Assembly (NCBI RefSeq): GCF_035918095.1
Contig: NZ_CP109137.1
Coordinates: 8,000,001 to 8,064,000, forward strand
Direction of reading: 5' to 3'
From: Streptomyces sp. NBC_01750
GTDB taxonomy: Bacteria; Actinomycetota; Actinomycetes; Streptomycetales; Streptomycetaceae
Length of the DNA: 64,000 nucleotides
Made by a program: the position numbers and the translations under genes. The stretch's first letter is position 1. Each line of letters starts with the position of its first letter. Below the pieces are notes generated by a model, which was not told the origin of the DNA, made no database searches, and was given only the letters and a program-made list of their open reading frames with translations. Below, in pieces: positions 19,903 through 28,212 of the stretch.

Positions 19903-21483
19903 TCAGGAGGCGGCAGCAGTCGGCGGTTCGTCCGCGAGCACGGCGCGGTGCTCGGCGAGGACGCCCGTACGGTGCCGCTGGACGAACCAGTAGTAGGCGA
20001 AGCCGCCGAGGGCGACCACGCCGATGAAGAGGAACGCGCCCCAGCGCAGATACCAGTGCTGCGGTCCGGTGGCGTTGTAGACCTCGGCACGCGGCCAGGC
20101 GAGGTTGATCGACATGGCCGCGCCCCACAGCACCGCGAGGATGTTGACGGGCAGCCCGAACTTGCCGAGTGAGAACTTGCCTTCGGCGGGCTGCCACTTG
20201 CCGCGCAGGCGCTGGACCAGCATCGGGGCGGTGACCAGCAGATAGGCCAGGTAGATCATGATGATGGCGATGCTGGTGATCACCGAGAAGATCTGCGGCT
20301 GGTTGATGTTGATGACCAGGATGAAGACGCCCACCAAACCGATCACCACGGCGGGCACCACCGGTGTCTTGAAGCGCGGGCTGACCCGCGCGAGTCGCGA
20401 ACCCGCCGGCAGGTTGTTGTCCCGGGCCATCGCGAACATCAGCCGGATGCCCGCGGCGTGCACGGCCAGTGTGCAGACCGTGATCGCGATGACCACGCAC
20501 CACAGTACGATCTCGCCGATCGTGGAGCCGAGCGTCACCAGCACGACGTACTGCAGACCTTCTGTGGAGAGCTGCTTCGCGAACAGGTTCGGCACGGCCA
20601 TCAGGGCGAAGAGCAGGATCAGCCCGCCGATGACGAAGGACGCGATGAGAGCCCGCAGGATGGCGCGGGGCGCGTTGCGGCTCGGATCGTGCGACTCCTC
20701 GCCGAGCGACGACGCCGTGTCGAAGCCGTACATCACATACGCGGAGGCCAGCGAGGCGGTCAGGAACGCGCCCAAGTAGCCGAGAGGCTCGCCCTTGCCG
20801 AGTCCGTAGGTCTGGGTCAGGACGGCACTGGGGCTACGGGTGATGTGTACCGCGAGAAGGATGACCAGGGCGACGGCGGCGATCAGCTCGATGAACACGC
20901 CGCCGGAGTTGATGGTCGCCATGAGTTTGACGCCGAAGGCGTTCACCAGGGTGGAGAAGAGGATGAGCACCGAGCCGAGGAGAACGGCGTTGGCGGCCGC
21001 GTCCGTCTTGCCACTGCCGTCACCCACGAACTGGAACCAGTCGTTGATCCGCGGCAGCGTGATCTGGTAGGCGAGGACCACCGCGGAGAGCGTCACCATG
21101 GTGGCCGTCATCATCATCCAGCCGCCGAGCCAGCCGATGTGCGGACCGCCCATGCTCTTGCCCCAGTTGTAGACGGACCCGGCCACCGGGTAGCGGGCGG
21201 CGAGCTCGCAGAAGCACAGCGCCACCATCAACTGGCCGAGGAAGACCATCGGCCAGGACCACCAGTACGCGGGGCCGCCGAAGGCGACACCGAAGTAGAA
21301 GAGCTGGAAAGTGCCGGTCAGGATGGAGATGTAGCTGACCCCGGCGGCGAAGGTGTGGAAGTTGCCGAGGGTACGCTTCAGTTCCGGTTTGTAGCCGAAT
21401 GCGCCGAGCGCGTCGTCGTCGTGCTGGCCCTGCGTCCTGGCAGTGCCGGCCGGGTCCGGGCCGCCGCCGGTATTCGTACTCAT
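19903..21483 (-). CDS. APC-superfamily amino-acid/amine permease
   Basis: A 526-residue membrane protein with about 12 hydrophobic segments, starting with a hydrophilic 30-residue N-terminus. The TM1 break GVSYISILTGTFQLF and the amphipathic GASAxAY-like later segments fit the amino acid-polyamine-organocation family. ATG at 21483 overlaps the upstream ALDH stop as ATGA, implying translational coupling. It is expected to import the substrate that the cluster oxidises, such as choline, GABA, ethanolamine or another amine (inference). Confidence 0.9.
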   Translation of the reverse strand: MSTNTGGGPDPAGTARTQGQHDDDALGAFGYKPELKRTLGNFHTFAAGVSYISILTGTFQLFYFGVAFGGPAYWWSWPMVFLGQLMVALCFCELAARYPVAGSVYNWGKSMGGPHIGWLGGWMMMTATMVTLSAVVLAYQITLPRINDWFQFVGDGSGKTDAAANAVLLGSVLILFSTLVNAFGVKLMATINSGGVFIELIAAVALVILLAVHITRSPSAVLTQTYGLGKGEPLGYLGAFLTASLASAYVMYGFDTASSLGEESHDPSRNAPRAILRALIASFVIGGLILLFALMAVPNLFAKQLSTEGLQYVVLVTLGSTIGEIVLWCVVIAITVCTLAVHAAGIRLMFAMARDNNLPAGSRLARVSPRFKTPVVPAVVIGLVGVFILVININQPQIFSVITSIAIIMIYLAYLLVTAPMLVQRLRGKWQPAEGKFSLGKFGLPVNILAVLWGAAMSINLAWPRAEVYNATGPQHWYLRWGAFLFIGVVALGGFAYYWFVQRHRTGVLAEHRAVLADEPPTAAAS

Positions 21484-22949
21484 TCGAACCACCTCTGCGG
21501 GCGCGGCGCGAGATTGCGCCAGACGTGCTTCGCTTCCTGGTACTCGGCCAGCCCGGCCGGACCCAGTTCACGGCCGAAACCTGACTGCTTCATGCCGCCC
21601 CACTCCGCCTGGGGCACGTACGGATGGAAGTCGTTGATCCATACGGTACCGGCGCGCATACGGGAGGCCACCCGGTGTGACCGGCCGACGTCCTGCGACC
21701 AGACTGCTCCGGCCAGCCCGTATTCCGTGTCGTTGGCGAGCGAGACCGCCTCCTCCTCGTCGCGGAACCGCTCCACGGTGAGCACCGGGCCGAACGACTC
21801 CTCGCGCACCACGGACATGCCCGGCGCGCACTCGTCCAGCACGGTCGGCAGGTAGTAGAAGCCGTCCCGCAGCGCGGGATCCTTGGGCCGCGCGCCGCCG
21901 CAGCGCAGCACCGCGCCCTCGGCCAGCCCTGCCGCGACATACGCCTCGACCTTGTTGCGGTGCGCGGCGGAGATCAGCGGCCCGGTCCGGGCGTTCTTGT
22001 CGAACGGGCCGCCGAGCCTGATCTCGTGAGCCTTGGCCACCACCGTGTCGACGAACCTGTCGTGCAGCTCGTCCTGGACCAGCAGTCGCGCCCCGGCCGA
22101 GCAGACCTGGCCGGAGTGCAGGAACACCGCCATCAGTGCGTAGTCGACCGCCGTGTCGAAGTCCGCGTCGGCGAAGACGATGTTCGGGTTCTTGCCGCCC
22201 AGTTCCAGCGCGATCTTCTTCACGGTGGGTGCGGCGGCCGCCATGATGCGGCGCCCGGTGGCAAGACCGCCGGTGAAGGACACCATGTCGACCCGCGGAT
22301 CCTCGGTCAGCGGCGCGCCCACGCTGGGCCCCGCGCCCAGCACCAGGTTGGCGACCCCGTCCGGCAGCCCGGCCTCGGCCAGCAACCGCATCAGGATGAT
22401 GGCGGTGTGCGGGGTCAGTTCGCTGGGCTTGAGTACGAAGGTGTTTCCCGCGCCGAGTGCCGGGGCGACCTTCCAGGAGGTCTGGAGCAGCGGGTAGTTC
22501 CACGGAGTGATCAGTGAGCACACGCCGACCGGCTCGTGCACCACTCTGCTGTCCGCTTCGGGACTGCCGGTGTCGACAACCCGGTCCGTGCCGCCCGCGG
22601 CCGTCAGATTGCCGAAGTAGCGGAAGCAGTTCGCGATGTCGTCCATGTCGTACTCGCTCTCCACGAGCCGCTTCCCGGTGTCCAGGGATTCGGCGCGGGC
22701 GAGTGCGTCCTTGTCGCGTTGCAGGAGGTCGGCGACGCGCAGCAGCAGCCGGCCGCGCTCCGCGGCCGGAGTGCCGGGCCACGGTCCGCGGTCGAAGGCG
22801 TCACGGGCCGCGGCGATCGCCGCCGCGGCGTCTTTCGGCCCCCCCTCGTCGACGGTCGCGACGAGGGTGCCGTCCGCGGGGCAGCGGATGTCACGAACCT
22901 GTCCGTCGACCGCGGCGGTCCACCGACCGCCGATGAACAGCTCCGGCAT
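21480..22949 (-). CDS. Aldehyde dehydrogenase, betaine-aldehyde-dehydrogenase-like
   Basis: A 489-residue NAD(P)-dependent ALDH, first gene of the catabolic operon. Catalytic Cys is in HSGQVCSAGARL, the Glu in ALELGGKNPN, and the cofactor loop in FTGGLATGR. ATG at 22949 has a strong GGAGGGAG site. Its stop overlaps the permease start. The HSGQ-CSAG form and operon context fit oxidation of betaine aldehyde or a related amino-aldehyde, but the ALDH family is too broad for certainty. 200 nt separate it from the regulator gene upstream. Confidence 0.9.
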   Translation of the reverse strand: MPELFIGGRWTAAVDGQVRDIRCPADGTLVATVDEGGPKDAAAAIAAARDAFDRGPWPGTPAAERGRLLLRVADLLQRDKDALARAESLDTGKRLVESEYDMDDIANCFRYFGNLTAAGGTDRVVDTGSPEADSRVVHEPVGVCSLITPWNYPLLQTSWKVAPALGAGNTFVLKPSELTPHTAIILMRLLAEAGLPDGVANLVLGAGPSVGAPLTEDPRVDMVSFTGGLATGRRIMAAAAPTVKKIALELGGKNPNIVFADADFDTAVDYALMAVFLHSGQVCSAGARLLVQDELHDRFVDTVVAKAHEIRLGGPFDKNARTGPLISAAHRNKVEAYVAAGLAEGAVLRCGGARPKDPALRDGFYYLPTVLDECAPGMSVVREESFGPVLTVERFRDEEEAVSLANDTEYGLAGAVWSQDVGRSHRVASRMRAGTVWINDFHPYVPQAEWGGMKQSGFGRELGPAGLAEYQEAKHVWRNLAPRPQRWFE

Positions 22950-23149
22950 GGGGGGCTCCCTCCGGTTCGGATGGGGAGCGCCTGACAGGGGCCCGGCCGG
23001 GCGTGCCTGTGGTGCTCCATCACACGACACTATGGAGATTGGCCCGTGATCGCAGTGTGGGAGCCGTCATCCGGTGGGGAAAGGGGTGGGACTCTATGAC
23101 CATTGTCCGTGTGTTCGAATATAGGCCGGGTTGTGCCGTACGGCAGCTG

Positions 23150-24433
23150 TCACGAGCCCTGCCAGTCGTCGAGCTCGTGTACGCGCGCGAGCGCTGACGG
23201 ACGCTGCTGTACGGGCAGTACGGCGGCGAGCGCCTGCCACACCGCGAGGTCGTCCTCGCCCCACGGGCTGTACGCCCAGTCCGCCAGCAGTCCCGGATCG
23301 CCGCGCGCGATCAGTGCCGCCCGCAGCTCGTCCTCCAGACGGCGCCGCAGCCGTGCCACCGCGGGTGCCTGCGACGCCGGCAGCAGCGGACCCGCGTACG
23401 CGCTCAGCGCCCCGGTCACCGCCCCCGAGGCCAGCCGGCGCGCCACCGCGGCGAAGTCCGCGTCGACCGGCGCGGCCAGCCGGTACGGACGGGAGCGCAG
23501 CAGTTCAGGACCGAGCAGGCCGCGCAGCCGGGAGAGCTCGGCCCGCAGCGTGACCGGGGTGACCGACTCGTCCTCGTACAGCTCAACCAGCAGCTCGTCG
23601 CCGCCGATACCTTCCGGGTGCCGGGCCAGCACCACCAGGATCTCGCTGTGCCGGCGGCTCAGCCGCACCTTGCGCCCGCCCGCCACCAGCAGTGCCTCGT
23701 CCCGTCCCAGCGCCGAAAGGCGCACACGGTCGGCCGCGGGCGGCGGGGCCAGCAGCGCGAGCTGCGACTCGGCGGCCCGTGCCACGGCCGCGACGAACGC
23801 CAGGCTGTGCGGATGCGCCAGCCGGTCGCCGCCGGTGATGTCCACCGCGCCCAGCACCCGCCCGGTGGCCGGGTCGTGGATCGGGGCCGCGGCGCAGGTC
23901 CAGGCCTGCACCGGCCGCCGGAAGTGCTCGGCGGCGAACACCTGGACGGGCCGGTCCACCGTGATCGCCGTGCCCGGGGCGTTCGTCCCGGCGACCGCCT
24001 CGGCCCAGCGGGCGCCCGGAACGAAGTTCATCCGGCCCGCATTCCGGCGGGTGGCCGAAGGTCCTTCGACCCACAGCAGCCGGCCATGCGCGTCGCAGAC
24101 CGCGACCAGATGCTCCCCATCCATCGCGTACGCGCCCATCAGCTCCCGGACCAGCGGCATTACCGCCGCCAGCGGATGACTCTCGCGGTATGCCCCCAGA
24201 TCGTCGGCGTCCAGCTCGACTCCGGCCGTACCCTCCGGGCTGACATGCGCGCCGGCCGAACGCCGCCAGGACTCCGCCACCACGGAACGCACCGGCCGCT
24301 CGACCCGGCCCGCCGTCAGATACGCGTCGTACGCCCGGCTGAGCGCGGCGAGCCGCTCCGCCGGATCCGCGCCGGATTCCAGGGCCACCCATGCGTCGCT
24401 CAACTCGGCCTCCCGCGCCCATCGTGGCGCCAT
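23150..24433 (-). CDS. GAF-domain transcriptional regulator with C-terminal winged helix
   Basis: A 427-residue protein. The N-terminal half (about 60-215) resembles the GAF sensory region of AcoR-type activators, with ESWRRSAG and an AGTNAPGTA motif. Instead of the AAA+/Fis modules of AcoR it carries a basic region SRRHSEILVVLARHPEGIGG and then LRAELSRLRGLLGP, which looks like a winged-helix DNA-binding domain. Streptomyces lacks sigma-54, which explains the missing AAA+ module. It is directly upstream of, and co-directional with, the oxidation operon and likely activates it in response to the substrate or aldehyde. Confidence 0.8.
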   Translation of the reverse strand: MAPRWAREAELSDAWVALESGADPAERLAALSRAYDAYLTAGRVERPVRSVVAESWRRSAGAHVSPEGTAGVELDADDLGAYRESHPLAAVMPLVRELMGAYAMDGEHLVAVCDAHGRLLWVEGPSATRRNAGRMNFVPGARWAEAVAGTNAPGTAITVDRPVQVFAAEHFRRPVQAWTCAAAPIHDPATGRVLGAVDITGGDRLAHPHSLAFVAAVARAAESQLALLAPPPAADRVRLSALGRDEALLVAGGRKVRLSRRHSEILVVLARHPEGIGGDELLVELYEDESVTPVTLRAELSRLRGLLGPELLRSRPYRLAAPVDADFAAVARRLASGAVTGALSAYAGPLLPASQAPAVARLRRRLEDELRAALIARGDPGLLADWAYSPWGEDDLAVWQALAAVLPVQQRPSALARVHELDDWQGS

Positions 24434-24460
24434 CCGTGAGGACCGACAAGCGTCCCGGCA

Positions 24461-25042
24461 TCAGACGTAGTTGATCAGCCGGATGTAGTACTCCCAGTCC
24501 CACAGCGGACCGGGGTCGGTGTGCGTGGCGCCCGGCACCTCGCTGTGGCCGATGATGTGCGCCCGGTCCTTGGGGATGGCGTAGCGATCGCAGACCCAGG
24601 CGGTGAGCGCCGCCGACTGCTCGTACAGGGCTTGTGTGAAGTACGCCGGCTGGTCCACCCAGCCCTCGTGCTCGATGCCGACGCTGCGGGTGTTGTAGTC
24701 CCAGTTGCCGGCGTGCCAGGCGACGTCACACTCCCGCACACACTGCGCGACAGAGCCGTCCGCGGAGCGGACCACATAGTGCGCGGAGACCTGCTTCGCC
24801 GGGTTCTGGAAGATTCCGATGGTGTCGTTGAAACTCTCCTGGGTCACATGGATGACCACATACTCGACGGGATATTCCGAAGGGCGGTCGGACGCCGTGC
24901 AGTTGGCGGTCGAGGCCGGCGTCCAGTAGGCGGCCGGATAGTCGGTGTCGTCCCCGGCGGCGGCATGTGCGCGGGCGGCGGGCAGCAGTACACCGGTGGC
25001 GGCCGCGGCGGCGGCGCCCCGGAGCAGTCCTCTACGGTTCAC
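24461..25042 (-). CDS. Secreted N-acetylmuramoyl-L-alanine amidase (amidase_2 family)
   Basis: A 193-residue protein with a Tat-like signal (MNRRGLLRGAAAAAATG, cleavage near AHA-AAG) and one amidase_2/PGRP-like zinc domain. Zinc ligands are visible in VIHVTQ, in VGIEHEG and in GATHTDPG, and the substrate groove residue motif HAGNWDYNTRSVGIEHEG is intact. It would cleave the amide between MurNAc and the stem peptide outside the cell. GTG at 25042 follows AGGAGAG. Single-gene unit; no cell-wall-binding domain is fused. Confidence 0.9.
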   Translation of the reverse strand: MNRRGLLRGAAAAAATGVLLPAARAHAAAGDDTDYPAAYWTPASTANCTASDRPSEYPVEYVVIHVTQESFNDTIGIFQNPAKQVSAHYVVRSADGSVAQCVRECDVAWHAGNWDYNTRSVGIEHEGWVDQPAYFTQALYEQSAALTAWVCDRYAIPKDRAHIIGHSEVPGATHTDPGPLWDWEYYIRLINYV

Positions 25043-25443
25043 GGGACTCTCCTGGTGGGGGTGTCAGGGGCGGGACGGTACGGCGCGGCCTCCCGCGAAT
25101 GACGGTGGAGGCCGCAATGAGGATCTCCCGCCGACAGCCACTCTTTGCGGAACTTGGCGACACGGACGCAGTTGGTGTCGCGGACACCGGCGCGCGGAGA
25201 CTCGCCCGCGCGAGTGTCCGGCCGGTACGTGTGTCGAGCCGGGACACCCCGTACTCGCGGGCCGGCCACTGCACCAGATCCAACTGGGAAATGCGGAAGG
25301 CGTCTTCGCGCGCACGGGCCGAACCGGTCGACAAGATGTGTGTATCGGACTCGCTACGCGGCCGTGGCGCGAGTGACGGAAGACGACCGCGTCAACTGCC
25401 GCTGTGAGGAACTCAGTTGGTGACCGGCGTCAACCCCCGGTGG
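25043..25443. other. Intergenic stretch without a recognisable gene
   Basis: About 400 nt between the amidase and the next gene's stop. A minus-strand frame contains RDTNCVRVAKFRKEWLSAGD, possibly a decayed small protein, but it has no start with a ribosome site and I cannot place it in a family. The amidase promoter must be in the left part. Confidence 0.4.
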
Positions 25444-26808
25444 TCAGCCGCGCAGTGACCGCGGCAGTCGGACGTACGTCACCGTCGTCTCGATGCCACT
25501 GTCCACCAGGCGCCCCTGCGCGTCGAAGGCCTCGGGCCCATCACTCATGCCGAAGTCGTTGTCGTTGATGAGCGCGAGCGTGTCGCATCCCGCCAGCGCG
25601 ACCCCCTCGACCTTGCCGGGCACACCCGCGACCTTGCCGAAATCGACGACCAGGCTCTTGCGGAGCACGGGCACGCCCGCCGCCGAGGGGTCCTCGATCT
25701 GCTCGTACGACGGGGAGGTCGCCGGGTCGTCCCAGGCACTGTCCAGGATGCCGCCGCCGCGTGGCAGCGTGACCCGGTGCAGTCGGGACGTCTTGTCGGT
25801 TCGCTCCTGGACAAGGAGGCTGTTACGGCCGACGGCCACCACCGAGGAGATCTTGAGCTCCGAGGTGTCGTTCTCGCTCGGGTCGACCACGTCCACCGCG
25901 TCGAAGCGGTAGGCGTACTCCGCCGTCACGGCGCGCTTCTTCGGCGAGAAACGCAGCAGCCGCGCGTTGCGTGATGCCTCGCCCGCGGCCGCGTCCGGCA
26001 CGGACAGCGGGCTCTGCACCGCCAGCACCAGGTCGCCGCCCGGGAGTTGGGCCAGACCCTCGAAGCCGCGGTTGGTCTTGCGCTGGAGCAGAATGCCGGG
26101 CAGAGCCTCCACGACCGGATAGCCGGCGCCCTTCAGCTTGAGTCCCTTGGGCACGTAACGCGCCAGAACGCTGCCGCGGGCGGAGACATGCACGAGGGAC
26201 GGGCCGTACTCGTCGGCGAGCCAGAAGCTGCCGTCAGCGGCACGGACAATACCCTCGGTGTCGAGGCCATTGGGGTCGTACGACAGCGGGGTCCTCGCGT
26301 CGTACGTGTACGGGGCCTCGTCGCGCGAAGCCTGGTTCGGCAGACCGGTGACCGGCTTGCCGGACGGCGTGGTGACCGGGATCGCCGTGATCACCTTCAC
26401 CTCGTCCCCGGACACCCGCACCTTCACGATCGCCGGATCGAACCCGGGGACGGGGAAGGTACGGCGCTTCTTGCCGTCCACCTTGATCTGGCCGTTGGGC
26501 CCGCGGTCGGTCACCGTCCAGAACTCGCCCTTCCGGCCGGCCGGCCAGAGGTCGCTGCCGATCCCGCCGAGGTCGACGCCGCGGTCGTCGGCGACCGTGC
26601 CGGGCAGCAGCGCGTTACTGAACCGCCCCAGCGGAATGTCGCCGAGAGCCGCTGTCCCCACCACGCGCGGAGCCCGTTCCCGGCCGTCGTCGTGACCCGG
26701 CACGCCCGTGGCGGTGCCCGCCACGGTGATCGCCGCGAGCAAGGCGACCGGCAGCCCCACGGCGAAGGAGCGGCGTACGGTGCGCTGCTTGTGCGCGTGC
26801 GGGGACAT
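25444..26808 (-). CDS. Secreted esterase-like/phytase-like domain protein
   Basis: A 454-residue exported protein with a twin-basic, hydrophobic leader (RRSFAVGLPVALLAAITVAG) and a phytase-like (esterase-like activity of phytase) beta-propeller domain over most of its length. Characteristic stretches are ALPGTVADDRG-like, GLDTEGIVRAADGSFWLADE and GFEGLAQLPGG, ending with KVEGVAL and INDNDFG. ATG at 26808 has an AGGAGG site. Family members are extracellular and often phosphate-regulated; the enzymatic activity of this subgroup is not well established. Confidence 0.85.
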   Translation of the reverse strand: MSPHAHKQRTVRRSFAVGLPVALLAAITVAGTATGVPGHDDGRERAPRVVGTAALGDIPLGRFSNALLPGTVADDRGVDLGGIGSDLWPAGRKGEFWTVTDRGPNGQIKVDGKKRRTFPVPGFDPAIVKVRVSGDEVKVITAIPVTTPSGKPVTGLPNQASRDEAPYTYDARTPLSYDPNGLDTEGIVRAADGSFWLADEYGPSLVHVSARGSVLARYVPKGLKLKGAGYPVVEALPGILLQRKTNRGFEGLAQLPGGDLVLAVQSPLSVPDAAAGEASRNARLLRFSPKKRAVTAEYAYRFDAVDVVDPSENDTSELKISSVVAVGRNSLLVQERTDKTSRLHRVTLPRGGGILDSAWDDPATSPSYEQIEDPSAAGVPVLRKSLVVDFGKVAGVPGKVEGVALAGCDTLALINDNDFGMSDGPEAFDAQGRLVDSGIETTVTYVRLPRSLRG

Positions 26809-26928
26809 CGGGCCTCCTGGCCAACAGATCATGTGACAGGGCCAGGCTGAGCGCCCCTCCCGAACGCCATGAGGCGCCCGGATGAACACCGCCTGACACA
26901 CTGCCAACACATGCGCGGCACGGCCCGT

Positions 26929-28212
26929 TCAGCCGGTCCCGCCCAGCACGTCCGTCAGCGCCGCAGCCGGATCGTGGTCCGGGGGACCGGCCGGGACCCA
27001 GCGGCCGCGCTCCTTGCGGTACGGCCACCAGCGGCCGTCACGGCCCACGCGCAGCTGCGCCTCCTCGCCCACCACCGTCCAGCGGCCCGAGCCGCCCGCC
27101 CGCAGTTGCGGCCGCTCCGCCTCCTCCCACGCGTCGGAGAGCTGTGTCCGCGCCCGTGCCACCACTTCGGGCTCCGGCGTCCACCCCTCCTCGAGCACCG
27201 AGAGGGCGGCCGTACCGCCGTACCGCCAGGCGCGCACGGCCAGGTCCAGCTCGGCGCGCTGCCGGTCCGTGCCCACGGCGAGACGTCCCGCGATCGCCGG
27301 TTCCGGCCCGGCGGCGGCCAGCCGTACCGCATCCTGGTCCAGCGTCAACGTCACCTCCAACGGCTGTTGTTCATGACCGGGTGCGAGAGCCTCGGACAGC
27401 ATCCGGTGCGCCCGCGCCGCCGCGTTCATGGCCAGGAACTCCAGCGCCGCGGTGTCGATACCGGGCGCCGGAGGAGTCTCCGTGTCCAGCGCGGGCGGCT
27501 GCCCGGGCTCGTCGGGCAGTGGCGGAGGAGCCGGCAGCGGCGCCACGACGCTCCGGGTCGCGAACGCCTCGTCGGCCCGCACACCCTCGGGTGTCCGCGC
27601 CTGGCCGGCCTCCTGCTCCGGCACGTTCCCGGCCGCCCGCGCCACACTCCGTATCTGCAGCTCGTCAAGGAGACGACGCTCCCCGCGCCCCCGCATCAGC
27701 AGCAGCACGAACGGATCCTGGTCAAGGAGACGCGCCACCTGGTAGCAGAGGGCCGTCGTATGCGGGCAGTGGTCCCATGCCTCACAGTCGCACTCGGGCT
27801 CCAGGTCGCCGATGCCGGGAAGCAGCTCGACCCCGGCGGCCGCCGCGTCCTCCACCAGATGCGGTGGCATCTCCCGGTCGAGCAGCGCCGCGATATGCCC
27901 CGCCCGGTCGACTGCCATGTGCAGGAGACGGTTCCACTCCTCCTCGCTCAGCTCCTGCAGCAGCACATCGCTGCGGTGCGCGGTGCCGTCCCGGTCCCGT
28001 ACGACGGCGGTGATCCGCCCGGGACGTACCGACACCGCACCGACGGCACCCTCACGCGCGTGCCTGCGGCCCTTCTTCAGCTGCTCGCCGTCGAGCGCCG
28101 TGTCCTCCAGGGCCTTGAGCCAAGCCCGGCCCCACCAGGTCTGTGTGAAACCCTGCCCGCGCGCCGGCGGCAGCGCGTCGAACGTGCGCTCCATCTCGTC
28201 GCCGCCGCTCAT
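26929..28212 (-). CDS. SWIM zinc-finger protein
   Basis: A 427-residue protein with a SWIM zinc finger CDCEAWDHCPHTTAL (CxC-x5-CxH) at about residues 145-160, after an N-terminal WWGRAWLKALE motif typical of this family. The C-terminal half is proline/alanine-rich and unassigned. ATG at 28212 overlaps the helicase stop (ATGA), so the two are translationally coupled. The same SWIM/SNF2 gene pair is widespread in actinobacteria. SWIM domains bind DNA or protein, so it is probably a partner of the helicase (inference). Confidence 0.9.
   Translation of the reverse strand: MSGGDEMERTFDALPPARGQGFTQTWWGRAWLKALEDTALDGEQLKKGRRHAREGAVGAVSVRPGRITAVVRDRDGTAHRSDVLLQELSEEEWNRLLHMAVDRAGHIAALLDREMPPHLVEDAAAAGVELLPGIGDLEPECDCEAWDHCPHTTALCYQVARLLDQDPFVLLLMRGRGERRLLDELQIRSVARAAGNVPEQEAGQARTPEGVRADEAFATRSVVAPLPAPPPLPDEPGQPPALDTETPPAPGIDTAALEFLAMNAAARAHRMLSEALAPGHEQQPLEVTLTLDQDAVRLAAAGPEPAIAGRLAVGTDRQRAELDLAVRAWRYGGTAALSVLEEGWTPEPEVVARARTQLSDAWEEAERPQLRAGGSGRWTVVGEEAQLRVGRDGRWWPYRKERGRWVPAGPPDHDPAAALTDVLGGTG

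Noticed and set aside
18250..22949. Definite betaine synthesis operon (betA/betB/betT)
   Set aside because: The permease is APC type rather than BCCT, and the ALDH and GMC families are too broad to name the substrate.
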